NCBI RefSeq assembly: GCF_014648815.1
Contig: NZ_BMRV01000012.1
Coordinates: forward strand, 124,001-188,000
Reading direction: 5' to 3'
DNA: 64,000 bases
From: Streptomyces flaveolus
GTDB taxonomy: Bacteria; Actinomycetota; Actinomycetes; Streptomycetales; Streptomycetaceae
The notes under the pieces were generated by a model that had not been told where the DNA came from, did no database searches, and saw nothing but the letters and a program-made list of their open reading frames with translations. Positions 38,694 through 47,709 of the stretch are shown piece by piece; within the stretch, counting starts at the first letter, position 1, and each line of letters starts with the position of its first letter. The translations under genes were made by a program, and so were the position numbers.

Positions 38694-38790
38694 TGCTGCG
38701 CGCCGCCGTATGGCCGCCACCCCGGTTGCACGCATCGTTACCATCAAAGCACGTCATCCAGTAACACGACCACCAGGGAAGGGGGCGACG
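38694..38790 (+). promoter_or_regulatory. AT-richer gap before the small terminase gene
   Basis: About 100 bases, noticeably AT-richer near 38731-38770, with an inverted GTTAC (38737-38741) / GTAAC (38761-38765) pair. Position immediately before the terminase genes suits a late promoter and/or the cos site. Neither can be proved by eye. Confidence 0.35.
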
Positions 38791-39315
38791 GTGGCCAACG
38801 ACGAGCAGCCCGAGCCCAACGAGCACGAGTACCTGGAACGCCCCCGCAACGGGAACGGCCGTTACGTCCGCAGCATGGACAACGTGCAGCGTGACGCTGA
38901 AGCCGCCGCCTACTGGGCCGAACACCGCTGCACGTACCAGGAGATCGCCGACCGCTTCGGCTACTACGACCGCTCCCAGGCGTGGCGCGGCATCCAATCG
39001 GCGAAGCGTGACGTCGCGCTCCCCGCGGTCACGAAGCTGCGGCAGGTAGAGGCGGAGGAACTCGACACCCTGTACGTCATGGCCATGGAGATCATCGAGC
39101 GGAACCACGTCATGGTCTCGCACGGCCGCGTCGTCTGCGGCGGCGACGGCAAGCCCCTCCTCGACGACGGGCCCCGCCTCCAGGCCATCCAGACCGCGCT
39201 CCGTATCCGCGAGCAGTACCAGGCCCTGCACGGTCTGAAGCAGCCGGCGAAGGTCGAGCACTCCGGGGGAGTGAAGTTCGAGATCGTGGGCGTCGACCCG
39301 ACGGACCTGGTGTGA
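38791..39315 (+). CDS. terS: terminase small subunit
   Basis: Recognises phage DNA for packaging. 174 residues. The central helix-turn-helix is AEHRCTYQEIADRFGYYDRS at about 37-56; the rest is helical with an oligomerisation-type region (KLRQVEAEELDTLYVMAMEI). GTG 38791 follows AAGGGGG. The stop overlaps the large terminase start by 4 bases. The call rests on the HTH and position directly before terL. Confidence 0.82.
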   Translation: MANDEQPEPNEHEYLERPRNGNGRYVRSMDNVQRDAEAAAYWAEHRCTYQEIADRFGYYDRSQAWRGIQSAKRDVALPAVTKLRQVEAEELDTLYVMAMEIIERNHVMVSHGRVVCGGDGKPLLDDGPRLQAIQTALRIREQYQALHGLKQPAKVEHSGGVKFEIVGVDPTDLV

Positions 39316-40622
39316 CGACGGTCGTCCGGTACGAGCCGCGCGGCGGAGCGAAGACCCTGCTCTCCGCCCGCGATCAGGAGATCTGCATCGCCGGGCCCGC
39401 CGGTACCGGGAAGTCCCTGGCGATGCTGCAGAAGGCTTTCTACACGTCGCTGATGGTCCCGAACTGTCGCAGCCTGATCGTCCGCCAGACCCACGCATCC
39501 CTCACCGGGTCGACGCTGGTCACCTTCGAGCAGCAGGTCGCGACGGCTGCGCTCGCGGAAGGCGTCGTCCGCTGGTTCGGCGGCAGCCCGAGGAAGCCGG
39601 CCGCGTACCAGTTCGCGAACGGCAGCGAGATTCTCGTCGGCGGCCTCGACCGCCCAGAGAAGTTCCTGTCCACGGAGTTCTCCCGGATCTACGTGGACGA
39701 GGCCACGCAGATCAGCCTGAAGGCACTGGAGACCCTGATCACCCGCCTGCGCGGGAACGCCGACACGTACCGGCAGATCATCCTCGCGTGCAACCCGGAC
39801 CACCCGAAGCACTGGATCAAGCAGCGCTGCGACGACGGCACGATGCGGATGCTGCACTCCCTGCACCGCGACAACCCCCTGTACGTCAACGCCGACGGGA
39901 CGCTGACCGAGCGCGGCGTGGACTACATGGCCAAGCTCGACGCACTCACCGGTGTCCGCCGGCTCCGGTTCCGCGACGGGATCTGGGCCGCCGCCGAGGG
40001 CCTCGTCTACGAGGGCTGGTCCGACGCGCTGCACGTCATCGACCCCTTCGAGATCCCCGAGTCGTGGACCCGGTGGGTCACCGTCGACTTCGGCTTCACC
40101 AACCCGTTCGTGGCGCAGCTGTGGGTCGAGGACCCCGACGGCCGCCTGTACCTGGTCCGCGAGTGGGTCCGCACCCGCATGCTCGTCGAGGACCACGCCG
40201 AGGTGATCCGCGACCGGCTCCTCGCCGGACATCCCCGGCCGCGCGCCATCATCACCGACCACGACGCCGAAGACCGCGCCACCCTCGAACGGAAGCTGGG
40301 CATGGGCACGCAGGCCGCGCACAAGACCGTGTCCGACGGCATCCAAGCCCTCGGCGCCCGCCTCAAGGCGCAGCCCGACGGCCGGGCCCGGCTGTACGTC
40401 TTCCGCGACGCGCTCCTCGAACGCGACCCGGAGATGGACACTGCCGCCCTCCCCATCGGCCTCGCCGAGGAAGTCCTCGGCTACGTCTGGGCCGTGAAGC
40501 CCGGCAACGCCGGTGGCCTGAAAGAGGAGCCCGTGAAGGAGAACGACCACAGCATGGACGCCGCCCGGTACATGGTCGCCGCCCGGGACATGGGTAGCCG
40601 GCCGCGAGTCCGTTGGCTGTGA
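39312..40622 (+). CDS. terL: terminase large subunit
   Basis: ATP-driven packaging motor and nuclease, 436 residues. Walker A GPAGTGKS is at 28-35 and Walker B RIYVDEA is at about 125-131, followed by a coupling motif (LACNPDHP). The RNase-H-like nuclease has acidic residues in TVDFGFTNP (about 258), ITDHDAED (about 316) and DHSMDAARY (about 415). No inactivating change is seen. GTG 39312 overlaps the terS stop. Confidence 0.95.
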   Translation: MTTVVRYEPRGGAKTLLSARDQEICIAGPAGTGKSLAMLQKAFYTSLMVPNCRSLIVRQTHASLTGSTLVTFEQQVATAALAEGVVRWFGGSPRKPAAYQFANGSEILVGGLDRPEKFLSTEFSRIYVDEATQISLKALETLITRLRGNADTYRQIILACNPDHPKHWIKQRCDDGTMRMLHSLHRDNPLYVNADGTLTERGVDYMAKLDALTGVRRLRFRDGIWAAAEGLVYEGWSDALHVIDPFEIPESWTRWVTVDFGFTNPFVAQLWVEDPDGRLYLVREWVRTRMLVEDHAEVIRDRLLAGHPRPRAIITDHDAEDRATLERKLGMGTQAAHKTVSDGIQALGARLKAQPDGRARLYVFRDALLERDPEMDTAALPIGLAEEVLGYVWAVKPGNAGGLKEEPVKENDHSMDAARYMVAARDMGSRPRVRWL

Positions 40623-40668
40623 GACTGTCCAGTACCTACAACCTGCCGCCGACGATTGAGGGACTCAC

Positions 40669-40857
40669 GTGACCAGCATGAAGACTCATCTCCGCAGGTG
40701 GGCGCAGCAATTGAATAAGTCCATGCCGGTCCTGCTTGACATGACAGGGATCATTCTGTTGTCGGGTGCGGCCATGCTGTGGCATCTGATCGCTGGTCTC
40801 GTCGCTGCCGGTCTCGGCTGCTGGCTCCTGAACTGGCGGGTCTACGGCGGCAAGTAG
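40669..40857 (+). CDS. small membrane protein between terminase and portal
   Basis: 62 residues; a basic N-terminus (KTHLRRWAQQLNK) and one or two hydrophobic helices (LLDMTGIILLSGAAMLWHLI, then AGLVAAGLGCWLLNW). GTG start. Such proteins occur here in several actinophages. Function unknown. Confidence 0.62.
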   Translation: MTSMKTHLRRWAQQLNKSMPVLLDMTGIILLSGAAMLWHLIAGLVAAGLGCWLLNWRVYGGK

Positions 40858-40870
40858 CGAGGGAGGGTGA

Positions 40871-42466
40871 GTGGCCAGAACCCTCCTCGGTGCGCTGTCC
40901 AACGCAGCGCGCACCGCCGCGGCCACCACTCCCGTCCCGTTCACTGGCCGCGCCCAGGCCCGCGCCGTCTTCGGCAGCAACCGCAGCGCCGAAGCGCAGA
41001 TGCGCGCGATGACCGCCGTGGGCACGCTGTTCGCGATCGTTGACCGCACCAGCAACGCGACCGCGCTCGTCGACTGGCGGCTCTATCGCAAGGCGAAGAG
41101 TGGCCGGGACGAAGACCGCGAAGAGGTCACCAGCCACGCCGCCCTCGACCTTTGGAACGCCCCGAACAAGTTCATGCCGCGGCAGGAGTTCGTCGAGGCG
41201 CAGCAGCAGCACTTCGACCTCACCGGCGAGGCATGGTGGGTCATCGCCCGCCGTCCCGGCGTGAACATCCCGCTCGAGATCTGGCCGGTCCGCCCCGACC
41301 GCATGACCCCCGTGCCGTCCCGCGAGACTTTCCTCGCCGGCTACATCTACACCTCGCCCGACGGGGAGCAAATCCCCCTCGGCCTCGACGAGGTCATTCA
41401 GCTTCGCCGGCCGAACCCGCTCGACCCGTACCGTGGCCTGTCGCCGGTGCTGTCGATCCTCCCGGACCTGGACACCAGCCGGTACGCCGCCGAATGGTCA
41501 CGCGCGTTCTTCATCAACAGCGCGCAGCCGGGCGGGATCATCGAGGTCCCGCAGGCGCTAAGCGACGACCAGTTCGACGAGCTCCGCGAGCGCTGGAACG
41601 AGCAGCACCGCGGCGTCGGCAACGCCCACCGGGTGGCGATCCTGGAGCACGGCAAGTGGGTCGACCGCACCATCTCGCAGAAGGACATGCAGTTCGTCGA
41701 GCTGCGCGGCGCCACCGCCGACCGGGTCCGCGAGGCCTACGGCATCAGCAAGACCGCCATCGGTGACTTCGAGGACATCAACCGGGCCTCGGCGCTGGCG
41801 GCCAAGAGCTGGTTCGCGGAGCAGCAGACCATCCCGCGCCTGGAGCGCATCAAGGCCGCGCTCAACCACGAGCTGCTGCCGATGTTCGGCGCCACCGCCG
41901 CGGGCCTGGAGTTCGACTACTGCAACCCGGTGCCCCCGGACCCGGAGCAGGAGACGAAGGAGCTCACCGCCCGGTCGAATGCCGCGCAATCCTTGGTCGC
42001 CGCCGGGTACGACGCACAGGCCGCCGCGCTCGCGGTCGGCCTGCCAGATCTGCCGTTCGACGCCGACCGTGACCTGCTGTCCCGGATCGTGCGTGGCGCT
42101 CCGTCGCTCGGGCCGCTCATCCTGCCGATGCTCGGCTTCCAACTCCCCGAGGGCTGGCAGAGCCTCGTGCCCGGCGCCAACCCGGAGGCCGCGACGCCCG
42201 TGCCGACGAACGCGTGGACGGACGCGGTCGCCGGGCTCCTCGGGGAGGACATCGAGGCCGCGCAGCGGTGGGTCGTGGAGATCACCGACGACGGCGACAC
42301 CTGCCACAACTGCCGCGAACAGCAGGGACGCACGTACAAGAACCGCGCCGAGGCGTACAAGGACTACCCCGGCGGCGAGGGCTACGTCCGCTGTGAAGGC
42401 GTGACCTACGGCAACGACTGCCGCTGCCGCGTGGTGAAGCGGGGACGTAAGGGAGAGGGCTCATGA
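40871..42466 (+). CDS. portal protein with MuF-like C-terminal tail
   Basis: Forms the dodecameric ring through which DNA enters the head. 531 residues; the HK97-type portal core runs to about 420, with recognisable LTGEAWWVIAR, the loop RRPNPLDPYRGLSPV and the YGISKTAIGDFEDINRASAL motif. The final 60 residues (DDGDTCHNCREQQGRTYKNR ... GNDCRCRVVKRG) resemble the C-terminal Cys/His end of MuF head-morphogenesis proteins, so the portal seems to carry a fused MuF remnant. GTG 40871 after GAGGGAGGGTGA. Confidence 0.92.
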   Translation: MARTLLGALSNAARTAAATTPVPFTGRAQARAVFGSNRSAEAQMRAMTAVGTLFAIVDRTSNATALVDWRLYRKAKSGRDEDREEVTSHAALDLWNAPNKFMPRQEFVEAQQQHFDLTGEAWWVIARRPGVNIPLEIWPVRPDRMTPVPSRETFLAGYIYTSPDGEQIPLGLDEVIQLRRPNPLDPYRGLSPVLSILPDLDTSRYAAEWSRAFFINSAQPGGIIEVPQALSDDQFDELRERWNEQHRGVGNAHRVAILEHGKWVDRTISQKDMQFVELRGATADRVREAYGISKTAIGDFEDINRASALAAKSWFAEQQTIPRLERIKAALNHELLPMFGATAAGLEFDYCNPVPPDPEQETKELTARSNAAQSLVAAGYDAQAAALAVGLPDLPFDADRDLLSRIVRGAPSLGPLILPMLGFQLPEGWQSLVPGANPEAATPVPTNAWTDAVAGLLGEDIEAAQRWVVEITDDGDTCHNCREQQGRTYKNRAEAYKDYPGGEGYVRCEGVTYGNDCRCRVVKRGRKGEGS

Positions 42467-43497
42467 ACATCGCGCTGCCCGGCAAGGCGGGCGTCTTCCA
42501 GGCCCGACAGCGGGAGCACGCCGCCCGCGAGCGGACCCGGCTGGGTATCGAGGCCCGCTCCTGGTACCGGATCAACAACGCGGCGGACCCGGACGAGGCC
42601 GAGGTCATGCTGTACGACGAGATCGGCGGATGGTTCGGCTCCACGGCCGACGAGCTGATCGCCGAGCTGAAGGGCATCACGGCGCCGCGGATGCGGGTCC
42701 GGATCAACTCGCCGGGCGGGTCGGTGTTCGAGGGCATCGCCATCGCCAACGCCCTCCGCGCGCACCCGGCCAGCGTGACGGTCCAGGTGGACAGCGTCGC
42801 CGCGTCCATCGCGTCCGTCATCGCCATGGCCGGGGACCGCATCGAGATGGCCCCCAACTCGATGCTGATGATCCACGACGCGTCCGGTGTCTGCATGGGC
42901 AACGCCGCCGACATGGACGAGATGAGCGAGCTCCTCGACCTGATCAGCGACAACATCGCCGACGCCTACGCAGCGCGTGCTGGCGGCACCCGCGAACAGT
43001 GGCGGGCCCGCATGCAGGCCGAGACCTGGTACCTCCCCGAGGACGCCGTCGCCAACGGCCTCGCCGACGAAGCCCTGTCCGTGCCGAAGACCGGCACGCC
43101 GGTCGAGCCGGCCGAGGACCCGGAGCCGGACATGGCCCGCGCCTGGGACCTCGCGGCCTACGGCTACCACGGCCCGCGCTCCGAGCAGCCGAAGGCCGAG
43201 GCCGGGCTGACCGAGGACATCCGGACCCTGATCGGCGACGAGGTCGCCGCGCAGCTCGCCGCCGCCGTGACCCCGTCCGTCGAGGACGCGGCCCCGGCCG
43301 AGCTGGTCGCCGAGACCACGCCCGTCGAACCCGCCCCCGAGGAGCTGGCGCCCGAGCCGGAACCGGAGGCGCCCGCCGCCGTAGACCAGTGGGCGGCGAT
43401 GACCGCTCACCTCACCAAGGACGAGCCCGACGCGTGGTCGGTGCTGGTCTCCACCCTCACCACCACGGCGTCGTCCAGCGCGGCGACGGAAGCCTGA
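42463..43497 (+). CDS. ClpP-like (S14) prohead maturation protease
   Basis: Processes capsid precursor during head assembly. 344 residues; the ClpP fold includes RVRINSPGGSVFEG, the nucleophile Ser115 in DSVAASIASVIAMAG and His138 in MLMIHDASG. Asp in the following helix region would complete the triad. The Glu/Pro/Ala-rich C-terminal 100 residues probably serve as a scaffold, as no separate scaffold gene is present. ATG 42463 overlaps the portal stop. Confidence 0.92.
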   Translation: MNIALPGKAGVFQARQREHAARERTRLGIEARSWYRINNAADPDEAEVMLYDEIGGWFGSTADELIAELKGITAPRMRVRINSPGGSVFEGIAIANALRAHPASVTVQVDSVAASIASVIAMAGDRIEMAPNSMLMIHDASGVCMGNAADMDEMSELLDLISDNIADAYAARAGGTREQWRARMQAETWYLPEDAVANGLADEALSVPKTGTPVEPAEDPEPDMARAWDLAAYGYHGPRSEQPKAEAGLTEDIRTLIGDEVAAQLAAAVTPSVEDAAPAELVAETTPVEPAPEELAPEPEPEAPAAVDQWAAMTAHLTKDEPDAWSVLVSTLTTTASSSAATEA

Positions 43498-43508
43498 AGG
43501 AGGCACCA

Positions 43509-44882
43509 GTGGCTACTCCCACCATCCCGCGCAACGCCGACGAACTGGCGGAGATGCTCGCGGACCCGGCCAAGGCCAAGGACGTTGTTGCGTCCCCCGA
43601 CGACCTGAAGAACTTCATCACGGCCTACGCCGAGAAGCAGCAGGGCGACGGCACCGACGTGCAGCGCCTCGTCGACGAGGGCGTGCAGAAGGGCCTCGCT
43701 GACTTCCTCCGCTCCAACGGCGCCGAGATCAAGGACCGGCAGGCCGGGGACGCGATCAAGCGTCTCGACCTGAACCCGCATAACGGGCGCGGCTCCCGCG
43801 CCAACATGCTGACCTCGCACCGGCAGGGCACCGCCCACAACGCGGCGGCCCCCGGCGCGCAGCTCGACCAGCACTTCGCGTCGGGCATCGACTACGTCCA
43901 GAACATCTGGCACAAGAACCCCCAGGCCAACGCCGAGAAGCTGTCCGCCCTCCGGAACGCGGCGTCGTCCGTGTCGCCGGCCGACGGTGGGTTCCTCGTC
44001 CCGGAGACGCTGCGCTCCAACCTGATGGAGATCGCGCTGGAGATGTCGGTGGTCCGGCCGCTCGCCACCGTCGTCCCGATGGAGTCGGCCCGGGTTCCGT
44101 TCCCGATGATCGACTCCACGACGAACGCCGGGTCTGTGTTCGGCGGCATGGTCGCCTACTGGGGTGAGGAGGGCGCGCCCCTCAACGACGCCTCGCCGAA
44201 GTTCGGCAGGGTCACCCTGGACGCGAAGAAGCTGACCGGCCTCAGCGCGGTCCCGAACGAGCTGCTGCAGGACTCCATCACCTCGTTCGCGGCGCTGCTG
44301 GAGCGGCTGTGGCCGCAGGCCCTCGCCTTCTCCGAGGACAACAGCTTCATGGCTGGTTCCGGTGTAGGCGAGCCGCTCGGCTTCCGCGGCGCCGGGAACC
44401 CGTCGGCGGTCCCGGTGGCCCGCACCACCGCCAACAAGATCAAGTACGCGGACATCGTCAAGATGTACTCCCGCATGCTCCCCAGCTCCCTGCCGCGCGC
44501 CGTGTGGACCTGCTCCCCGGACGCCCTGCCCGAGCTCCTCACCATGGCCCTCGACGTCGGCACCGGCGGCAACAGCGTGTTCGTCGTCAACGCCGCCGCC
44601 GCGCACCCGATGACCATCTTCGGACGGCCGCTCATCATCACCGAGAAGGCGGGCACCCTCGGCGCCCGCGGCGACATCGCGTTCAGCGACCTGTCGTACT
44701 ACCTCGTCGGTGACCGGCAGACCATGACCGCCGACTCCTCGACGGATTACCAGTTCGGCGCGGACAAGACCACCTTCCGCATCATCCAGCGCGTGGACGG
44801 CCGCCCGTGGCTGCAGTCCGCCATCACCCCCGCGAACGGCAGCGCCAACACGCTGTCCCCGTTCATCGAGCTCGCCGCCTAA
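43509..44882 (+). CDS. HK97-type major capsid protein
   Basis: 457 residues. The N-terminal ~110 residues (charged, with LADPAKAKDVV and GVQKGLADFLRSNG) look like a delta/scaffold domain probably removed by the protease. The HK97 fold begins near ALRNAASSVSPADGGFLVPE and includes the N-arm, E-loop region (SVFGGMVAYWGEEGAPLND) and P-domain. GTG 43509 has an ideal AAGGAGG site at 43497-43503. A hairpin follows the gene. Confidence 0.94.
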   Translation: MATPTIPRNADELAEMLADPAKAKDVVASPDDLKNFITAYAEKQQGDGTDVQRLVDEGVQKGLADFLRSNGAEIKDRQAGDAIKRLDLNPHNGRGSRANMLTSHRQGTAHNAAAPGAQLDQHFASGIDYVQNIWHKNPQANAEKLSALRNAASSVSPADGGFLVPETLRSNLMEIALEMSVVRPLATVVPMESARVPFPMIDSTTNAGSVFGGMVAYWGEEGAPLNDASPKFGRVTLDAKKLTGLSAVPNELLQDSITSFAALLERLWPQALAFSEDNSFMAGSGVGEPLGFRGAGNPSAVPVARTTANKIKYADIVKMYSRMLPSSLPRAVWTCSPDALPELLTMALDVGTGGNSVFVVNAAAAHPMTIFGRPLIITEKAGTLGARGDIAFSDLSYYLVGDRQTMTADSSTDYQFGADKTTFRIIQRVDGRPWLQSAITPANGSANTLSPFIELAA

Positions 44883-44897
44883 GCGGCAGCACCCCCG

Positions 44898-44929
44898 GCC
44901 GCCGCCGGCATTCACACCCCGGCGGCGGC
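44898..44929 (+). terminator. hairpin after the capsid gene
   Basis: An 11-bp stem (44898-44908 and 44919-44929) with 10-base loop. Likely limits read-through, so that the capsid is made in excess over downstream proteins. Confidence 0.7.
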
Positions 44930-44985
44930 TTGCACCGGGCCGGCAGTGTCGCCCCGGACCCGAACCTCAGACGAAAGGAAGCCCG

Positions 44986-45423
44986 ATGTCTCAGAAGGCA
45001 CTTGGCAGGATCTTCAACACCACCCCCGCCGCGGACGGCGTGTGGATCGCCCTCAAGGGCGCCGCGGGCGTCACGTTCGCCTGCTACCTTGCGGGCGGGG
45101 TCGGCGACACCTACACGCTGCAGGAGGCACGCGACGCCTCGGGCACCGGTGCGCAGAACCTCGCGGTCGTCACCGAGTACCACACGTCCACCGGCAACGG
45201 CTCGGACACGTGGACCCGACGCACCCAGGCCGCAGCCGCGACCGTCGTCACCGCGGCGTCGGCCACGCAGAACGCTGCCGTGGTCGAGGTCGAGGGCACC
45301 TCGCTGTCCGACGGCTACAAGTACGTGAAGATCACCTCCACCGGCAACGGCACCGTCAACGCGATCACCCGCGACCTGATGGCCGGCCGGGCCCCCGCGA
45401 ACCTCCCGGCCACGGGCGCCTGA
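44986..45423 (+). CDS. head decoration/structural protein candidate
   Basis: 145 residues, beta-rich and Thr/Ala-rich (ADGVWIALKGAAGVTFACYL, later SDGYKYVKITSTGNGTVNAI). Position directly after the capsid gene and its composition fit a capsid decoration or accessory head protein. ATG 44986 after GAAAGGAAG. No characteristic motif. Confidence 0.65.
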   Translation: MSQKALGRIFNTTPAADGVWIALKGAAGVTFACYLAGGVGDTYTLQEARDASGTGAQNLAVVTEYHTSTGNGSDTWTRRTQAAAATVVTAASATQNAAVVEVEGTSLSDGYKYVKITSTGNGTVNAITRDLMAGRAPANLPATGA

Positions 45424-45425
45424 TC

Positions 45426-45779
45426 GTGGCGCTGTGGGTGTGCACCGGCTGCACCACCGCCTACGCGGTCGGTGCGGCCCGGTGCCCGCAGTGCGGCGAG
45501 TCCGAGTACGTCGAGCAGGGAGCAGCAGTGCCGAAGATCACCGTTCACGGCGGCGCCACGAACGCCGCTGCCAAGGAGGAGCCGTGGCCTGGGAGCAGCT
45601 CCTCGACATCGTCCGAGAAGCCGTCGACCTCGCCCGAGAAGAGCGAGACCGAGACCCCGTCGCCTGCCCGAACGACGGGGAGCCGCTCGAAGCGGGCCCG
45701 GACGGCGACCTCTACTGCCCGTGGGACGGGTGGCGACCGGGAGGCGGGTACGTCGGAGACCGGCTCCGCTGACGCCTGA
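45426..45779 (+). CDS. zinc-ribbon head-region protein with low-complexity tail
   Basis: 117 residues. The N-terminus VALWVCTGCTTAYAVGAARC then PQCGESEY forms a Cys4 zinc ribbon. VPKITVHGGATNAAAKEEPW follows, then a Ser/Thr/Glu-rich and Arg-rich tail. Similar short zinc-ribbon proteins occur in this position in Streptomyces phages. The last 63 codons share DNA, in another frame, with the gene at 45584, which probably explains the unusual tail composition. GTG 45426 lies 2 bases after the previous stop. Confidence 0.68.
   Translation: MALWVCTGCTTAYAVGAARCPQCGESEYVEQGAAVPKITVHGGATNAAAKEEPWPGSSSSTSSEKPSTSPEKSETETPSPARTTGSRSKRARTATSTARGTGGDREAGTSETGSADA
45584..45772 (+). CDS. zinc-ribbon microprotein nested out of frame
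   Basis: 62 residues read from GTG 45584, with a perfect AAGGAGG site just upstream. Starts VAWEQLLDIVREAVDLAREE and ends with two Cys motifs, VACPNDGEPL and LYCPWDGWRPGGG, a compact zinc ribbon. It lies entirely inside the previous gene in a different frame. Both readings have protein-like features, so I keep both. Confidence 0.68.
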   Translation: MAWEQLLDIVREAVDLAREERDRDPVACPNDGEPLEAGPDGDLYCPWDGWRPGGGYVGDRLR

Positions 45780-45815
45780 CCCGACCCAACCAGCACACGA
45801 GAGGAGGTGAGAGAG

Positions 45816-46868
45816 ATGCAGCCGGTGTACGCCACCCGCGAGGAGATCAAGACGGAGTTGGACGTGCGGGAAACCGCCCGCTCCAACGCGCGGATCGACC
45901 GCGCCCTGGACGACGCATCCCGCGCCGTCGAGGCCCTGTGCCACCGGAAGTTCTACCCGGAGCAGGACACCCGCTTCTTCGACTGGCCGGACTCCCAGTA
46001 CCGGCCGTCGTGGCGGCTGTGGCTGGACGACTCTGAGCTGATCTCCCTCACCTCCCTCGTCAGCGGCGGTGTGACGATCGACCCGGCCGACGTCCTCCTC
46101 GAACCGAACCGGTCGGGCCCTCCGTTCAATCGGATCGAGATCAACCTCGGGAGCAACGCCACCTACGGTGGCGGCGACACCCACCAGCGGGACATCGCCA
46201 TCACCGGACTCTGGGGCTACCGCAACGACGAGACCCCGGCCGGCGTGCTGGCCGAGGCCCTGGACGACACCGAGACCAGCGTCGACGTGGACGCCGAGGC
46301 GTCGGCGGCCGTCGGCGTCGGCAGCGTGCTGAGGGTCGACAGTGAGCGGCTCCTCGTCACCGGCCGGACGCAGCTCGACACCGGACAGACCGTCGGCGGC
46401 GCCGGACTGACCGCGATCAACAACAACGTGACCCTCACCGTGCAAGACGGTGCCGCCTTCGCGGCTGGCGAGGTGGTCCTCGTCGACGGCGAGCGGATGC
46501 GGATCGACGACGTCGCCGGCAACACGCTGGTGGTGACGCGGGCGTGGGACGGGTCGACGATCGCCGCCCACCCGGCCGGGACCACGATCTACGCGCCGCG
46601 GACCCTGACCGCGCAGCGAGCCGCGCTCGGCACCACCGCAGCCACGCACGCCCTGGGCGCGCCGGTCCACCTGTTCGTCCCGCCGGGCCCGGTCCGGCAG
46701 TTCGTCGTGGCCGAGGCCCTGAACGATCTGCTGCAGGGCCGCGCCGGTTACGCGCGGACGGCGGGCGCGGGGGAGTACCAACGCGAGGTCACCGGCCGCG
46801 GACTCCGCGAACTCCGGGACCGCGTGTACGCCTCCCACGGCCGTCACGCACGGATGCGGGGGGTGTGA
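45816..46868 (+). CDS. head-tail connector (gp6-like adaptor) protein
   Basis: 350 residues. The N-terminal 60 residues (YATREEIKTELDVRETARSN, then RIDRALDDASRAVEALCHRK) match the helical adaptor pattern of gp6-type connectors. The large beta-rich insertion (about 140-280, VDVDAEASAAVGVGSVLRVD) is an extension seen in actinophage versions. ATG 45816 lies 8 bases after GAGGAGG; a GTG at 45807 overlaps that site. Confidence 0.75.
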   Translation: MQPVYATREEIKTELDVRETARSNARIDRALDDASRAVEALCHRKFYPEQDTRFFDWPDSQYRPSWRLWLDDSELISLTSLVSGGVTIDPADVLLEPNRSGPPFNRIEINLGSNATYGGGDTHQRDIAITGLWGYRNDETPAGVLAEALDDTETSVDVDAEASAAVGVGSVLRVDSERLLVTGRTQLDTGQTVGGAGLTAINNNVTLTVQDGAAFAAGEVVLVDGERMRIDDVAGNTLVVTRAWDGSTIAAHPAGTTIYAPRTLTAQRAALGTTAATHALGAPVHLFVPPGPVRQFVVAEALNDLLQGRAGYARTAGAGEYQREVTGRGLRELRDRVYASHGRHARMRGV

Positions 46869-46870
46869 CC

Positions 46871-47245
46871 ATGCGCTTCAACGTCTCCACCCGTGCCGAC
46901 GGCCCCATGTTCGACGGCCGCGCCCGCCGCGCCCTCAACTCCTACGTCGACCACCTGGAGAGGGACCTCGCCGACACCGGCCGCGGAATCCTCCTCGACG
47001 AACTCGACCGCGTCCTCCAGACGCAGACGCCGTACTACACGACCCGCATCGACGTCATCGACGGCACGACGATCTGGGACAACCGAGTCGTCTACGGCCC
47101 GTGGCTCGCGGGCGTCGGCAGCAGGAACTACCCGGCCACGAAGTTCAAGGGCTACGACCACTGGCCCGTGACCAGGGACAAGCTCAACGCCCGGAAGCGC
47201 GGCATCGGCGAGCGGCTGCTCCGCCGCTACACGGGACGGATGTGA
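46871..47245 (+). CDS. head-tail joining protein candidate
   Basis: 124 residues. Helical N-terminal half (LNSYVDHLERDLADTGRGIL), then RVLQTQTPYYTTRIDVIDGT and NRVVYGPWLAGVGSRNYPAT, the Tyr/Gly-rich pattern of HK97 gp10-like completion proteins. Directly after the connector gene. Family assignment is by pattern and order. Confidence 0.68.
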   Translation: MRFNVSTRADGPMFDGRARRALNSYVDHLERDLADTGRGILLDELDRVLQTQTPYYTTRIDVIDGTTIWDNRVVYGPWLAGVGSRNYPATKFKGYDHWPVTRDKLNARKRGIGERLLRRYTGRM

Positions 47246-47709
47246 TCGCCGTGCCTCTGGATCTCGTCACCTACCGCGCGGCAGCGATGTCCCACGCCCA
47301 GGCCCTTGGCCTGTTCGGAGACGTGCTCGACCACGAGCCTGTGTCCGCACCGGGCTCCGGACTGACCTACGCCCTGTGGGTCAACCGCGTCACCTCCATC
47401 CCGGCCCGGTCCGGTCTGAACACTGTCTCCGCCCGTCTGGAGCTGTCGGGCAGGGTCTTCATGCCAGCGGACACCGAGCCGCAGGGCGACGTCGATATCG
47501 CCGTGACGGGCGCGGTGTCCGCGCTGATGGGCGCGTACTGCGGCGACTTCGAACTGAGCGGAAGCGTTGCGGCCGTCGACCTGCTCGGGATGCACGGGGC
47601 GCCGCTGGGCGCGCAGTTCGGGTACGCGCGGCTGGGCTCGACGACGTACCGGGTGGCCACGCTCACCATCCCGCTGATCATCAACGACGCATGGAACGAG
47701 GTGGCTTAG
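47242..47709 (+). CDS. minor head-tail/tail terminator candidate
   Basis: 155 residues. GTG 47242 overlaps the previous stop; GTG 47251 is an alternative. Contains a beta-rich fold (NTVSARLELSGRVFMPADTE, STTYRVATLTIPLIINDAWN) as expected for tail-terminator or tail-completion proteins, which are found at this place in the order. Confidence in the exact role is modest. Confidence 0.65.
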   Translation: MIAVPLDLVTYRAAAMSHAQALGLFGDVLDHEPVSAPGSGLTYALWVNRVTSIPARSGLNTVSARLELSGRVFMPADTEPQGDVDIAVTGAVSALMGAYCGDFELSGSVAAVDLLGMHGAPLGAQFGYARLGSTTYRVATLTIPLIINDAWNEVA

